In this document: positions 25,505-34,561 of the stretch, piece after piece | Layout of the letters: each line of letters opens with the position of its first letter | Numbering within the stretch: position 1 is the stretch's first letter | Origin: Malaciobacter marinus | GTDB taxonomy: Bacteria; Campylobacterota; Campylobacteria; Campylobacterales; Arcobacteraceae | DNA: 64,000 nt | Assembly: GCF_003544855.1 (NCBI RefSeq) | Contig: NZ_CP032101.1 | Coordinates: forward strand, 1,922,001-1,986,000 | Direction: 5' to 3' | The notes under the pieces: model-generated | Seen by the model: only the letters and a program-made list of their open reading frames with translations | The model's database searches: none | Told to the model about the DNA's origin: nothing | Program-made: the position numbers and the translations under genes

Positions 25505-26682
25505 GTTCTGTAATCAGCATTTATTTCAACATACTTGTAACCTAAATCACAACCATATGCAGTAAAGCTCTCTTTTCCTAATCCAATATCACAAACAATC
25601 TTAAATTTATCATTTTGAAGTACTTTAAAGGCTTCTTGTTCAATTTCATCATTAAATATAAGTTCACCCTTATTATATACAATTACATTATTATATGAAA
25701 CAACAAGCTTTTCTTCATCACACGCAATCTTACTTGCACCTATAGTAGAAGCAATTCTTCCAAAGTTTGGATCTTCACCAAATAGTGCTGTTTTTACTAA
25801 AAGAGAGTTTGATAAGGCTTTTGCTGCTTTTTGTGCATCTTCATAAGTTGCAGCATTTTTAACTTCAAAAGCAACAGCTTTTTTTGCACCCTCACCATCT
25901 GCTACCATTAGCATTGCCATATCATGCATTACTAATCTTAAAACTTCAAAGAATGCTTCTTTATTATATGCATTAGATTTTTTATTTGTTAAAAGTAAAA
26001 CCGTATCATTTGTAGAAGTATCACCATCAACTGAAATAGCATTAAAAGTAGTTTCACTATTTACTTTAAGTGCTTCTTTCATATCTTCTTTAGGAACATT
26101 GGCATCTGTACAAATAAAACAAAGCATAGTTGCTAAATTTGGATTTATCATCCCAGCACCTTTTGAAACTGCTCCAATTTTAAAACTACTTCCATCTTCA
26201 AGCTTAACTTCATACATAGTAGTTTTTGCATAAGAATCAGTTGTCATAATAGCTTTTGATAAGTTTTGTGCATTTTTTGTTTTCAAATCAAAAGATTTTG
26301 CACCTTCTACTATCTTTTGAATAGGCAAAGGATTTCCAATTACACCAGTACTGCTCATGATAGGATTTGTAAATTCATGATTTAGTGATGAAAAAATTGA
26401 ATTAATATCTTCAATTCCTTTTTTTCCTGTCATTGCATTCGCATTTTTAGAATTGATTAATACAAAATTTGTTTGAAAATCTTTTTTATACATCAAGTAA
26501 TGTTTAAGTGGAGCTGCTTGAAATCTGTTTTCTGTAAAAACAGCTTCAACATCACATAATGTATCACTATATATAAAACCTAAATCAAGTGCATTATTTG
26601 CTTTAAGCCCTGCACTTATTCCATCACAATAAAATCCATCTATTTGATCAATCATACCTTTTATAGGCAAAATAGTAAACAT
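25501..26682 (-). CDS. argJ: Bifunctional ornithine acetyltransferase / N-acetylglutamate synthase
   Basis: A 393-residue arginine-pathway enzyme that recycles acetyl groups from N-acetylornithine to glutamate. The self-cleavage site characteristic of ArgJ is visible: KGAGMINPNLATML, where the Thr near residue 187 becomes the N-terminal nucleophile of the beta chain. Further conserved segments are SVDGDTSTNDT and GEDPNFGRIASTIG. Full length. Starts one base after the potassium-channel gene, implying co-transcription. Confidence 0.96.
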   Translation of the reverse strand: MFTILPIKGMIDQIDGFYCDGISAGLKANNALDLGFIYSDTLCDVEAVFTENRFQAAPLKHYLMYKKDFQTNFVLINSKNANAMTGKKGIEDINSIFSSLNHEFTNPIMSSTGVIGNPLPIQKIVEGAKSFDLKTKNAQNLSKAIMTTDSYAKTTMYEVKLEDGSSFKIGAVSKGAGMINPNLATMLCFICTDANVPKEDMKEALKVNSETTFNAISVDGDTSTNDTVLLLTNKKSNAYNKEAFFEVLRLVMHDMAMLMVADGEGAKKAVAFEVKNAATYEDAQKAAKALSNSLLVKTALFGEDPNFGRIASTIGASKIACDEEKLVVSYNNVIVYNKGELIFNDEIEQEAFKVLQNDKFKIVCDIGLGKESFTAYGCDLGYKYVEINADYRT

Positions 26683-26683
26683 T

Positions 26684-27811
26684 TTATATATCCTTTGGTT
26701 TTTGAGAATAAGAAAGTATTCTTTTTGATTTTGAAATACCTCTATGGCTTCCTACAAGTAAAAGTTTGCAGTTTGCTCTAATAACAGTATTTCCTTTTGG
26801 CATTTGAATAAATTTTCCAGTTGCTTCTGTAATACCAATAATTGAGACCTTCATTCTATCTCTTAAATGTAAATCTTGTATTTGTTTATCAACAGCCCAA
26901 GACTCTTCTCCTACAAATGCTTCTTCCATATCAATAGGAGTGTCTTTTTTGTATAAAAACTCTTCAAGTACATTTTCCATATCTGGTCTTATTGCCATTG
27001 CACTTACTCTTTTTGCCATAAGTGATGGAGGAGCTACAACTTTATCTGCACCAAGCTTTTTAAGTCTTACTTTATCATTTTGTGTTTCTGCATTTGAAAT
27101 AATTAAAAAAGGACTTCGACCAAGCTCTTTTTCATATAATCTAACTGAAGCTATAAGTGTAATATTATCAGATATATTTTTTGACAATGAAATAGCACCC
27201 TTAGCTGAACTTAAATGAGATTTGAAAAATGCAACCTCTTTATAAGGTTCTTCATTTACTATATAAGGATACCCATACTCTTTTGCAATCTCTTCTATAT
27301 CATCTCTTGGGTCAACTACCACAAAGGGAACATGATTTTCTCTAAATTGTCTTGCTAGTTGTGCAGTATATTCATTATGATAAAATATAACAAAATGTCT
27401 TCTAAGCCTTGCAATTTTATATAACATTTTTCTTTCCTTAAGAAGTTTAAAAAGTGTACCATTTGATATAGTATTGATTAAAATACCCACAGAAAATGTA
27501 AGTACTGCAAAACCTGATAACATCAAAGTTACTGTAAAAATTATACCTTGATTACTGAAATTTGCTTCATTTAAAGCACCAAATCCAGTTGTAGTAAAAG
27601 TATATGCAGATTGAAAGATTGCTTTCATAATAGGATAATCTTCAATATATACATATCCTAATGCACCAGTCATTAAAATAATCTGAATAAGTATTAATGG
27701 TAGTCTAAATGGTCTTAATTGTGAGTATATAAGCGGGTTTAAGTCATATTCAGGTTTATTAGACCTAATTTCCCAGCCTAGTGCTTTTTTAATTCTTTTT
27801 AAGAAGCTCAT
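26684..27811 (-). CDS. Potassium channel with TrkA/RCK domains
   Basis: A 375-residue inner-membrane channel. Two membrane helices (about residues 34-57 and 93-117) flank a pore helix and a selectivity-filter-like TTTGFG near residue 76. A TrkA-N/RCK domain follows (about 135-255, HFVIFYHNEYTAQLAR..., degenerate in its nucleotide-binding glycine motif), then a TrkA-C domain (about 290-365). Equivalent proteins are found across Campylobacterota. Probably gated by a nucleotide or cation. Confidence 0.88.
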   Translation of the reverse strand: MSFLKRIKKALGWEIRSNKPEYDLNPLIYSQLRPFRLPLILIQIILMTGALGYVYIEDYPIMKAIFQSAYTFTTTGFGALNEANFSNQGIIFTVTLMLSGFAVLTFSVGILINTISNGTLFKLLKERKMLYKIARLRRHFVIFYHNEYTAQLARQFRENHVPFVVVDPRDDIEEIAKEYGYPYIVNEEPYKEVAFFKSHLSSAKGAISLSKNISDNITLIASVRLYEKELGRSPFLIISNAETQNDKVRLKKLGADKVVAPPSLMAKRVSAMAIRPDMENVLEEFLYKKDTPIDMEEAFVGEESWAVDKQIQDLHLRDRMKVSIIGITEATGKFIQMPKGNTVIRANCKLLLVGSHRGISKSKRILSYSQKPKDI

Positions 27812-27835
27812 GAAAGCACTTTTCTAAGCGCCTTC

Positions 27836-28024
27836 TTATGAGTGTTTTTTAAGAGTTCTTAACTCTTTAGCAGAAATTCTGATTTTTTTAGTAGTACCAT
27901 CTTCTAGTGTTACTCTTACAGTTCTTAAGTTTGGTAAAAATCTTCTTCTAGTTCTGTTTTTAGCGTGACTTACGTTGTTTCCAACCATAACGCCTTTTCC
28001 TGAGATTAAACATCTTCTTGCCAT
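27836..28024 (-). CDS. rpmB: 50S ribosomal protein L28
   Basis: A 62-residue ribosomal protein. The start is the ATG at 28022-28024 ([11 protein letters not shown]), preceded by AAGGAA, rather than the longer frame that begins at 28087. Typical L28 features: [25 protein letters not shown] and a basic C-terminus. Lies 24 bases upstream of the potassium-channel gene on the same strand. Confidence 0.97.
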   Translation of the reverse strand: MARRCLISGKGVMVGNNVSHAKNRTRRRFLPNLRTVRVTLEDGTTKKIRISAKELRTLKKHS

Positions 28025-28108
28025 ATTGATTTCCTTATTTATTTTAGTGAAAAATATTCGCGTATTGTATCTTAATATTCTTAACATTTAGTTAAAATGA
28101 TATCTTGT

Positions 28109-28975
28109 TTATACACTTTGTAAAATTAATTCTATTTTTTCTAAATTTTTATCTATTGTAAACTCTTGTGCAGTAATTCTATTTTGCTTTTTTATATGCT
28201 TTAAATCTTCTTTTCTTCCTAATAGTGCATCAATTTTAAATGCAGTACTACCATCACTTGGCATCATCATAGTAGCAAATACATCAACAATTTCACTTGA
28301 AGCGCAAGTTGAGGGAACAAAAACTGCACATTTAAAAAACATTGCTCTTAAAATATTTTTTGCAAAAGCTTTTGTATGTGTTGGTAATACAAAAATATCT
28401 GCTACTAAAAATAGTCTATTTAAATCATTATAATCTGTAAAAAATAAGATCTTTTCATCTAAACCTTCTTTTGATAACTGAAATCTCAATCCTGAAATTT
28501 CTTTTTTATCTCCTGCTACTATTGCTTTTAAGTTTTTAAAATTTAAGTTATTTACAATATTAATAAACTCTTTTGAACCAGAATTTTTAAAGTTTTGTGC
28601 AGTAAAAAAAACAAACATAGTATTTGTATCCAAATTGAACTCTTCACAAAATTGTTTTTTTACTTCTTTTGGTTTTTTATACTCAGCATCAATACTTGGA
28701 TAAATAATTTCAATTTTACTTTTATCTACTTGTTGTTTTATTAATTCACTTTTTTGCTTATTTGAGTTTACAATAATCTTTTTTGCATTTTCAATTTTTT
28801 CAATATCCTCTTTTTTAATACTGCCAGTATGGAAATATACATCTGCAAACTCTTTTTTTGCAAAAGTTAATTTATCTAAAAAGGTTCTTTTCTTTACTTT
28901 TTTTATATTCTCTTTTTCCAAAAGTCTATTTATAATTTTCGTTTTTACTTTAAAATCTATTGTTATGTTTTTCAT
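28109..28975 (-). CDS. GT4-type glycosyltransferase, short form
   Basis: A 288-residue protein with the C-terminal Rossmann half of GT-B glycosyltransferases (KIEIIYPSIDAEY, then FFTAQNFKNSGSKEFI, and DIFVLPTHTKAFAKNILRAM in place of the usual E(x7)E region). The N-terminal half is much shorter than the usual 340-380 residues. It borders the LOS core locus next to gmhA (divergent). Sugar donor and acceptor unknown; activity is not guaranteed given the shortened N-terminus. Confidence 0.75.
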   Translation of the reverse strand: MKNITIDFKVKTKIINRLLEKENIKKVKKRTFLDKLTFAKKEFADVYFHTGSIKKEDIEKIENAKKIIVNSNKQKSELIKQQVDKSKIEIIYPSIDAEYKKPKEVKKQFCEEFNLDTNTMFVFFTAQNFKNSGSKEFINIVNNLNFKNLKAIVAGDKKEISGLRFQLSKEGLDEKILFFTDYNDLNRLFLVADIFVLPTHTKAFAKNILRAMFFKCAVFVPSTCASSEIVDVFATMMMPSDGSTAFKIDALLGRKEDLKHIKKQNRITAQEFTIDKNLEKIELILQSV

Positions 28976-29068
28976 ATAATTTTTCCAAGTTTAATATTAA
29001 AATACATAATTTTAACCAAATTAATTAAAATGACTATAAAATACCATTTAATTACTTTAAAATATTCT

Positions 29069-29074
29069 TATGAT
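29069..29074 (+). promoter_or_regulatory. Possible -10 element of gmhA
   Basis: TATGAT about 38 bases upstream of the gmhA ATG, within an AT-rich divergent intergenic region shared with the glycosyltransferase gene. Confidence 0.4.
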
Positions 29075-29111
29075 AAAATATGTTTAACTAATTTAAAGGA
29101 TATTAAACATA

Positions 29112-29678
29112 ATGAAACAAGTGATAGCAGATGAGTTTCAAGCTCACCTTGAAACAATAAATAATACAATTAAAACTATGCAAGATAAATTAGAAACTGC
29201 ATCACAAATTGCAGTTGAAACTTTAAAAAATGGGAATAAAATTCTTCTTTGTGGCAATGGAGGAAGCGCTGCTGATGCGCAACATATTGCAGCTGAGCTT
29301 ACAGGAAGATATAAAACTGAAAGAAAAGGACTTCCAGGAATTGCTCTTACAACAGATACAAGTGCTTTAACTGCTATTGGAAATGATTATGGATATGATA
29401 GGGTTTTTGATAGACAAGTTGAAGCTTTAGCTTCAAAAGGAGACTTGATTATCGGACTTAGCACAAGTGGTAATAGTAAAAATGTAATAAATGCATTAAA
29501 CCTAGCCAAAGAGCTTGGTTGTAAAACTATCGGACTAACAGGAAAAGATGGAGGAGCTATGAATGAAATTTGTGATGTAAACTTAGTAGTTCCATCAAAT
29601 GACACTCCAAGAATTCAAGAAATGCACATTCTTTTTGGACACACTATTTGTCAAATTATTGATAATAATTTTAGTTAA
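29112..29678 (+). CDS. gmhA: Sedoheptulose-7-phosphate isomerase
   Basis: A 188-residue SIS-domain enzyme, first step of ADP-L-glycero-D-manno-heptose synthesis for the inner LPS core. Diagnostic segments: [54 protein letters not shown] and the C-terminal metal-binding [12 protein letters not shown]. Full length. Convergent with waaF, the two stop codons being adjacent. The later heptose genes (hldE, hldD, gmhB) are not in the window. Confidence 0.96.
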   Translation: MKQVIADEFQAHLETINNTIKTMQDKLETASQIAVETLKNGNKILLCGNGGSAADAQHIAAELTGRYKTERKGLPGIALTTDTSALTAIGNDYGYDRVFDRQVEALASKGDLIIGLSTSGNSKNVINALNLAKELGCKTIGLTGKDGGAMNEICDVNLVVPSNDTPRIQEMHILFGHTICQIIDNNFS

Positions 29679-30629
29679 TTAATTATCAACTACCCTTAAA
29701 ACATCATTTGCTGTAATAAGTTTCATGCAGTTATGATGTTTTAAAGGACAAACTCTTTTCATACATGGAGCACACTCTAAATTTTTTGTTATAACATTTT
29801 CACTTGGATTATTCCATTGATTTGTTTCTTTAAATCTTGTTGGCCCAAAAATAGCTGCTGTTTTTACTTTATATGCAGCTGCTACATGCATAGGTCCTGA
29901 ATCATTTGTAATAAAAATATCAAGACCTGCTATCTTTTCTATAAGTTCAGGAATTGTAGTTTTTCCTGCTAAGTTTTGATAATTTGAAACTTTATTTGCT
30001 ATAAGTTCATCTTCTATATCTTTTGCAATATCTGTTTCACTGGGACCTCCAAAGATTACAATATCATGGGTTTTTGACATGGCAATTGCTACTTTTGCAA
30101 ACTCATTTGGATACCATCTTTTTGCACTTCCATAAGTAGCTCCTGGATTTATTCCAAGGGTTGCTTTACCATAAGAAAATGGTTTGAAATACAATTTTAA
30201 ATCACCTGCTTTATTTTGTAAATTCAATTCATGATTTACAAAATCATTGTATCTTAGTACTTGATGAATTTGCTCTTTTTGAAGCCTTTTGTAATTATAT
30301 TTTTTTTGTGAATCAATAAAAAACATCATAAACTTTGAAGAAAAACTTCTTCTAAAAGAAAGAGCCAAATCAACTTTTCCTATTTTTTTAGCTAAAGAAT
30401 AAAGATTAATATATCGATTACCCTCTTTTTTTGTGTTATCGACAATTACTTTTTCTATATTTTTAAAATTACCCAAAGCTTGTGTTGAAACATATGAGCC
30501 AAGAAGAATTATCTTTGCCTTTGGATATGTTTTTATAATATTTTCAATAGCAGGCGTTGTCATAATTGCATCACCAAGCCAAGTTGGAATTTCTATAAAT
30601 ATTTTTTCAATCTTCATTTCATCTTTCAT
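29679..30629 (-). CDS. waaF: ADP-heptose:LPS heptosyltransferase II
   Basis: A 316-residue GT9 enzyme adding the second heptose to the inner core. Motifs: PTWLGDAIMTTPAIENI near the N-terminus, GINPGATYGSAKRWYP, TNDSGPMHVAAAYKVKTAAIFGPT, and a C-terminal cysteine-containing segment (CAPCMKRVCPL) often seen in WaaF. Chosen over WaaC because of that Cys-rich tail and neighbouring gmhA. Overlaps the upstream gene by 11 bases; an internal ATG at 30617 is an alternative start. Confidence 0.9.
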   Translation of the reverse strand: MKDEMKIEKIFIEIPTWLGDAIMTTPAIENIIKTYPKAKIILLGSYVSTQALGNFKNIEKVIVDNTKKEGNRYINLYSLAKKIGKVDLALSFRRSFSSKFMMFFIDSQKKYNYKRLQKEQIHQVLRYNDFVNHELNLQNKAGDLKLYFKPFSYGKATLGINPGATYGSAKRWYPNEFAKVAIAMSKTHDIVIFGGPSETDIAKDIEDELIANKVSNYQNLAGKTTIPELIEKIAGLDIFITNDSGPMHVAAAYKVKTAAIFGPTRFKETNQWNNPSENVITKNLECAPCMKRVCPLKHHNCMKLITANDVLRVVDN

Positions 30630-31686
30630 TTAAAACTTCTTTTAATGCATAAAATTGTGGTAATTTCACTATTTTACCATCTCTATTATCAACTAAACCA
30701 TAACCAGGAGCTATTAGTTGGTGCCAAAAAACTTTTTGTATCTTTTTACTTTTCTTTGCAATGCTTAAGTACTTAAGCATGTACTTTGAGTACTTTTCAT
30801 TACTAACACACTCTTTTTCACTTGTTGGAGCATATGGAGCAGTGTTTGATAAAGGCCAATTTACTTCTGTAATATAAATCTTATCATTTGATTTAGGTGA
30901 AAGTTTACACAAAGAGTAAAGTAAATCAATTTTATTTTTTGTATCAAAAAAAACATACTGAGTATTACAAGGAGATCCTCTTCTATCTACATATAAAAGA
31001 GTACTTATCTTATCATATCTTATATTATAAAAATTAAACATAGCCCTTGCATTATAATAATACTCAAAATCTATTGTACTTGGACCTATTAACTTTAAAT
31101 CTTTATATTTTTCATCTCTTAAATCTTGAGCTATTTTAAAAAATTCAAGATACTCTTTTACTGCAAAAAATCCCCATTTTGCTCTATTTATAGTTGTACC
31201 TATTTGATACTCACTTACAAAAGAGTTAAAGTTTGAAAAAACAATATCTAAATCTTTTTTTAAAAGTTCATAATTTTCTATATGAGCTCTATCTTGCATG
31301 ATATTTATTAAAATATTTTTAGAAGATTTTTCATTAAAACTTTTAGCAAAAGTTACATAAGAATCAATATTTTTTATATCCCAAAGAGGTACTCTAATAA
31401 TAAGATTTTTAATACTAAGCTCTTCAATAAGTTTTTGCTGTGTATTTTCCCCATCATCTTTATCTAAGTTTACTCCAAGACCAATAAACTCTTTATTTGA
31501 AAAGTTATTCTTTCCTTTAAATAGTTTCATAAGTAAAATTGCAAAAGGTAAGATTAAAAGTGAAGAAAAAAGCATTTTTACATAATCAAAAATATACTTT
31601 TTTCTCATAGATTTTTTATAAGCTTTATCTTTTATAACACTTGGCTGATCTGAGTATTTATCCCAAAAGAATTGCTGGCTATTCAT
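30619..31686 (-). CDS. Membrane-anchored glycosyl-hydrolase-like protein
   Basis: A 355-residue protein with an N-terminal cytoplasmic tail, one membrane helix (about residues 37-55) and an extracytoplasmic domain that looks like a TIM barrel of the GH-A type: repeated beta-strand/helix units, a late strand YITEVNWPLSN whose Glu fits the nucleophile position, and FWHQLIAPGYGLVD near the end. The usual acid/base Glu (WNE motif) after strand 4 is not evident; that position reads YQIGTTINRAKWG. It lies in the LOS locus, overlapping both neighbours. Function unknown; could trim, modify or bind a surface glycan. Confidence 0.65.
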   Translation of the reverse strand: MNSQQFFWDKYSDQPSVIKDKAYKKSMRKKYIFDYVKMLFSSLLILPFAILLMKLFKGKNNFSNKEFIGLGVNLDKDDGENTQQKLIEELSIKNLIIRVPLWDIKNIDSYVTFAKSFNEKSSKNILINIMQDRAHIENYELLKKDLDIVFSNFNSFVSEYQIGTTINRAKWGFFAVKEYLEFFKIAQDLRDEKYKDLKLIGPSTIDFEYYYNARAMFNFYNIRYDKISTLLYVDRRGSPCNTQYVFFDTKNKIDLLYSLCKLSPKSNDKIYITEVNWPLSNTAPYAPTSEKECVSNEKYSKYMLKYLSIAKKSKKIQKVFWHQLIAPGYGLVDNRDGKIVKLPQFYALKEVLNER

Positions 31687-32296
31687 CTTTTCTTAGCCTT
31701 GTTTTTGCGTCAATACCTTGAGCTATTACTTTTTTGTATCTTAACTCTAGCTTTTTAAGTTGTTTTTTTACTTTATATCTAGTATATAATTTTGAATATA
31801 AATAAAGCTTTGATTTTATACCTGTTCTTTTGCCTCCAATTCCATCTGTCAGAATCAATTTAAAATTATTTTGTGAAAATTCTTGGCAAAAAATATTACT
31901 TAAAGCAACATCAATAAAAATAATGTTATTTTTAAGTAAATATTCTTTTAATTCTTTTAGTAATTCCATCTCTTGTTGCTTTGTTAAAAGTCCATTCATA
32001 ACTACATTTTTGAAAGATAAAGATGTTTTGCCATTATAATCTTTTATTCTTTGAAATATATAGCCTTCACCCAAATTAGTTTTAATTTTTCCATAACATT
32101 TTGACAAATGAGAAAAAGAAACACTCCTTTTAGTTAAAAAATTTAAATAATCATACTCTAACTTATTTTGATTTAAATTTTCAAATGGCTTATACACAAT
32201 CTTAATTACTTTTGAATCATCAAAAGGATGCAAATAACAAGCTCTTTCTCTACCTTTACCTAAGTAATAATCTTTTTTTAAATTTACAAAACTCAA
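31679..32296 (-). CDS. YrbL-like kinase-fold protein, copy 1
   Basis: A 205-residue protein of the PhoP regulatory network YrbL family. Kinase-like elements can be read: glycine-rich YLGKGRERACYLHP (about 11-24), a Lys-bearing strand KVIKIVYK (about 29-36), a catalytic-loop-like FIDVALSNIFC (Asp and Asn) and a DFG-like LTDGIGG. One of three paralogues in this locus (others at 32309-32896 and 34562-35158). Overlaps the next gene by 8 bases. In this setting I infer phosphorylation of an LOS core sugar, but activity of YrbL proteins is not established. Confidence 0.75.
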   Translation of the reverse strand: MSFVNLKKDYYLGKGRERACYLHPFDDSKVIKIVYKPFENLNQNKLEYDYLNFLTKRSVSFSHLSKCYGKIKTNLGEGYIFQRIKDYNGKTSLSFKNVVMNGLLTKQQEMELLKELKEYLLKNNIIFIDVALSNIFCQEFSQNNFKLILTDGIGGKRTGIKSKLYLYSKLYTRYKVKKQLKKLELRYKKVIAQGIDAKTRLRKDE

Positions 32297-32308
32297 ATTT
32301 TATTCCTC

Positions 32309-32896
32309 TTATAAATAAGTACTATATTTTAAATAATTATTATAGAATTTTTTCCATTGTTTACTTATTTTATATCTAGTATAAACTTTTGAATAAAGAT
32401 AGACATAAAATCTCCAATTTAGTCTTCTGGCACCTAACCCATCTATAATTATAAGTTTATAAACATTTTGGAAAATTTCTTGACAAAAAACATTACTTAA
32501 ATCTACATCGATAAATAAAATATCATTTTTAAATAGATATTCTTTTAATTCATAAACTAAATTTTCTTCTTCCTCTTTAGTAAAGAACTTTTCTTCTAAA
32601 TAATTTTTAAAAGATTTTGAAGACTTATTATTATAATCTTTAAGCCTTTCATAAACTAATCCTAGACCTAAGTTTGTATCTATAAACCCAAAACATTCAG
32701 TTAAATGAGTTTGAGGTTTATCACTCTTTTTTAAATATTTATAATATTTATATTCTAATTTATTTTGCTCATTATGTTTTTCATTTCTATGAACAACTTT
32801 AATAACTTTATTTTCATCATTTGGATGAATATAACAATCTCTTTCTCCACCTTTTGCTAAAAAGTATTTACTACTTAAAACTACTTTTTTATTCAT
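32309..32896 (-). CDS. YrbL-like kinase-fold protein, copy 2
   Basis: A 195-residue paralogue of the protein at 31679-32296. Same order of motifs: YFLAKGGERDCYIHP, KVIKVVHR, FIDVDLSNVFC and IIDGLGARR. It is the most divergent of the three. It overlaps the upstream heptosyltransferase-like gene by 8 bases, so it is translated from the same message. A distinct acceptor from that of copies 1 and 3 is plausible. Confidence 0.75.
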   Translation of the reverse strand: MNKKVVLSSKYFLAKGGERDCYIHPNDENKVIKVVHRNEKHNEQNKLEYKYYKYLKKSDKPQTHLTECFGFIDTNLGLGLVYERLKDYNNKSSKSFKNYLEEKFFTKEEEENLVYELKEYLFKNDILFIDVDLSNVFCQEIFQNVYKLIIIDGLGARRLNWRFYVYLYSKVYTRYKISKQWKKFYNNYLKYSTYL

Positions 32897-33809
32897 TTAA
32901 AAGTTCCATTAAACAATTTTCTATTTTCTTATACTCTTCTTTTGAATAATCACTTGATAACATAAAATTATTTTGATTTTTTTCTTCACTTATTGTTGCC
33001 CATCTTTTAGAACTAGCAAATAATGAATCTCCAAAAAAAGAAATTGTTTTAGTATTTGTAGCTCCAGCTAAATGCATAGGTCCTGTTGAAGTACTAATGA
33101 AAATATATGAAGAAGCTATATATTTAGTAAACTCAAACAACGTCATCTTTGAATCAAAGATTTCTACTTCAAAATCAACTTTAGAACAGATGTAATCTTT
33201 TGACATAGCATCATCTGGTCCAAAAGTAAAAACTGCTTTTTTTGAAGTTTGACTTACCTTTTTTGCTAGAGAGATATAATCGTCTAAAGATAAATTTCCA
33301 TCGCTACTTCCACCAAAGCCAGGATGAAAAACCACTCTATTCTCTTTTTTTACATCAAAACTTAATAAAGGTTTTGTAAAATCTAATTTTATATTAGGAA
33401 AAAGTAATTTTGCTAAATCTAAATTATATTGCCATTCCGTTTTTTCTACTTTACTTCTTCGTTGTTTTATTCTTTTATTAAAAAAAATTTGAGCTATTTT
33501 TGTTGCAGGGGCAACTCTTATTTTAATAGCGCTTTTAAAAAGAAGTTTTCCCAAAGTAGTATCAATAAAACAAGAAATACTTGCATCAAATCTTTTCTCT
33601 TTTATTTGTTTTAAAGTAGTGTCTAAATTTTCTTTATCAAATAAAATTACATCATCAATGAAAGGAATCTTTTTTGCAAAATCAAAATTAATTTTACCAA
33701 CTAGTGCTGTTAATTTTGTATTTGGATATTGCTCTTTTATAGCTTTAAATAAAGGTAAAGTCACAACAAAATCACCAATTTTATCATGTCTAGTAATAAG
33801 TAAATTCAC
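32889..33809 (-). CDS. GT9 heptosyltransferase-like glycosyltransferase
   Basis: A 306-residue GT-B enzyme of family 9. Motifs: LITRHDKIGDFVVTLPLFKAIKEQYP at the start, VVFHPGFGGSSDGNLS in the middle and ISTSTGPMHLAGATNTKTISFFGDS near the end. It is a third GT9 member besides WaaF and WaaC in this locus, so it may add a further heptose (WaaQ-like) or another sugar. The start codon overlaps the stop of the kinase-like gene upstream by one base. Confidence 0.87.
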   Translation of the reverse strand: MNLLITRHDKIGDFVVTLPLFKAIKEQYPNTKLTALVGKINFDFAKKIPFIDDVILFDKENLDTTLKQIKEKRFDASISCFIDTTLGKLLFKSAIKIRVAPATKIAQIFFNKRIKQRRSKVEKTEWQYNLDLAKLLFPNIKLDFTKPLLSFDVKKENRVVFHPGFGGSSDGNLSLDDYISLAKKVSQTSKKAVFTFGPDDAMSKDYICSKVDFEVEIFDSKMTLFEFTKYIASSYIFISTSTGPMHLAGATNTKTISFFGDSLFASSKRWATISEEKNQNNFMLSSDYSKEEYKKIENCLMELLNE

Positions 33810-34555
33810 TATTTCTTACCTCTGATTTTTCTTTTAAACTCTACAAACTCTTTTAATTTTCTATCTGATATTTTTAGTAGTTTTATAGCTTCATTTTTAT
33901 CTGCATTTGCTAAATTTGCATATGTTGTAGCTATTAAAATTATATCATCTTCATCTAACCAAAGTTTTGCAAAATTATCAAGTCCAGTATTTAAATCAAC
34001 TGTTTTAAACTCCATTCTATTTATATCTACAACTGAAAATTCATAACTGTTATCATTGATAGATACTAGTGTATTCCCAGCTGAAAAGTCTTTATGATAA
34101 ACACTATTTTCATGTAAATTAAAAGTAAATTCAACAAATTTTTTTATAATTTCTTCTCTATTTTTAAGTTGTTTGTTTCTTAATGGTTCTCTAATAGTAA
34201 AATCATACTCATATTTTTTTGCTATAAAAAAACTCTCTTTAAATAAGAAGCTTTTATAAAACTCTATATAGCCAATTGGTTCTGGAGTATTTAAACCTAA
34301 ATTTCTTAGTCTCACTGCATTTTCATATGACTTTTTTGCTTTTGAATCTCTAAAGTAAGCATAGACTACTTGATTTATTATATTAGGTATTTTAAAACCT
34401 TTAACAACTGTTTTTATACCTTTATACTCAATAACTTTTAATTCATTTCTAGCTTTATGAATAGTATTTGAGTTTTCTTCAAAAAACTCTTTTATATTTA
34501 ATAAAAACTCTTTTATATTTTTAAATCTATCATTTATTTCATATTTAAAACTCAA
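33809..34555 (-). CDS. Kdo/WaaP-type lipopolysaccharide kinase
   Basis: A 248-residue kinase-fold protein resembling LPS core kinases (WaaP, KdkA). Seen: a Lys-containing strand (IKTVVKGFK, about 48-56), LGLNTPEPIGYIE typical of the family, the catalytic loop YHKDFSAGNTLV (Asp and Asn) and a metal-binding VVDINRMEF. Probably phosphorylates Kdo or heptose in the inner core using ATP in the cytoplasm. Located between two YrbL-like or GT9 genes in an overlapping gene string. Confidence 0.82.
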   Translation of the reverse strand: MSFKYEINDRFKNIKEFLLNIKEFFEENSNTIHKARNELKVIEYKGIKTVVKGFKIPNIINQVVYAYFRDSKAKKSYENAVRLRNLGLNTPEPIGYIEFYKSFLFKESFFIAKKYEYDFTIREPLRNKQLKNREEIIKKFVEFTFNLHENSVYHKDFSAGNTLVSINDNSYEFSVVDINRMEFKTVDLNTGLDNFAKLWLDEDDIILIATTYANLANADKNEAIKLLKISDRKLKEFVEFKRKIRGKK

Positions 34556-34561
34556 TATTAC

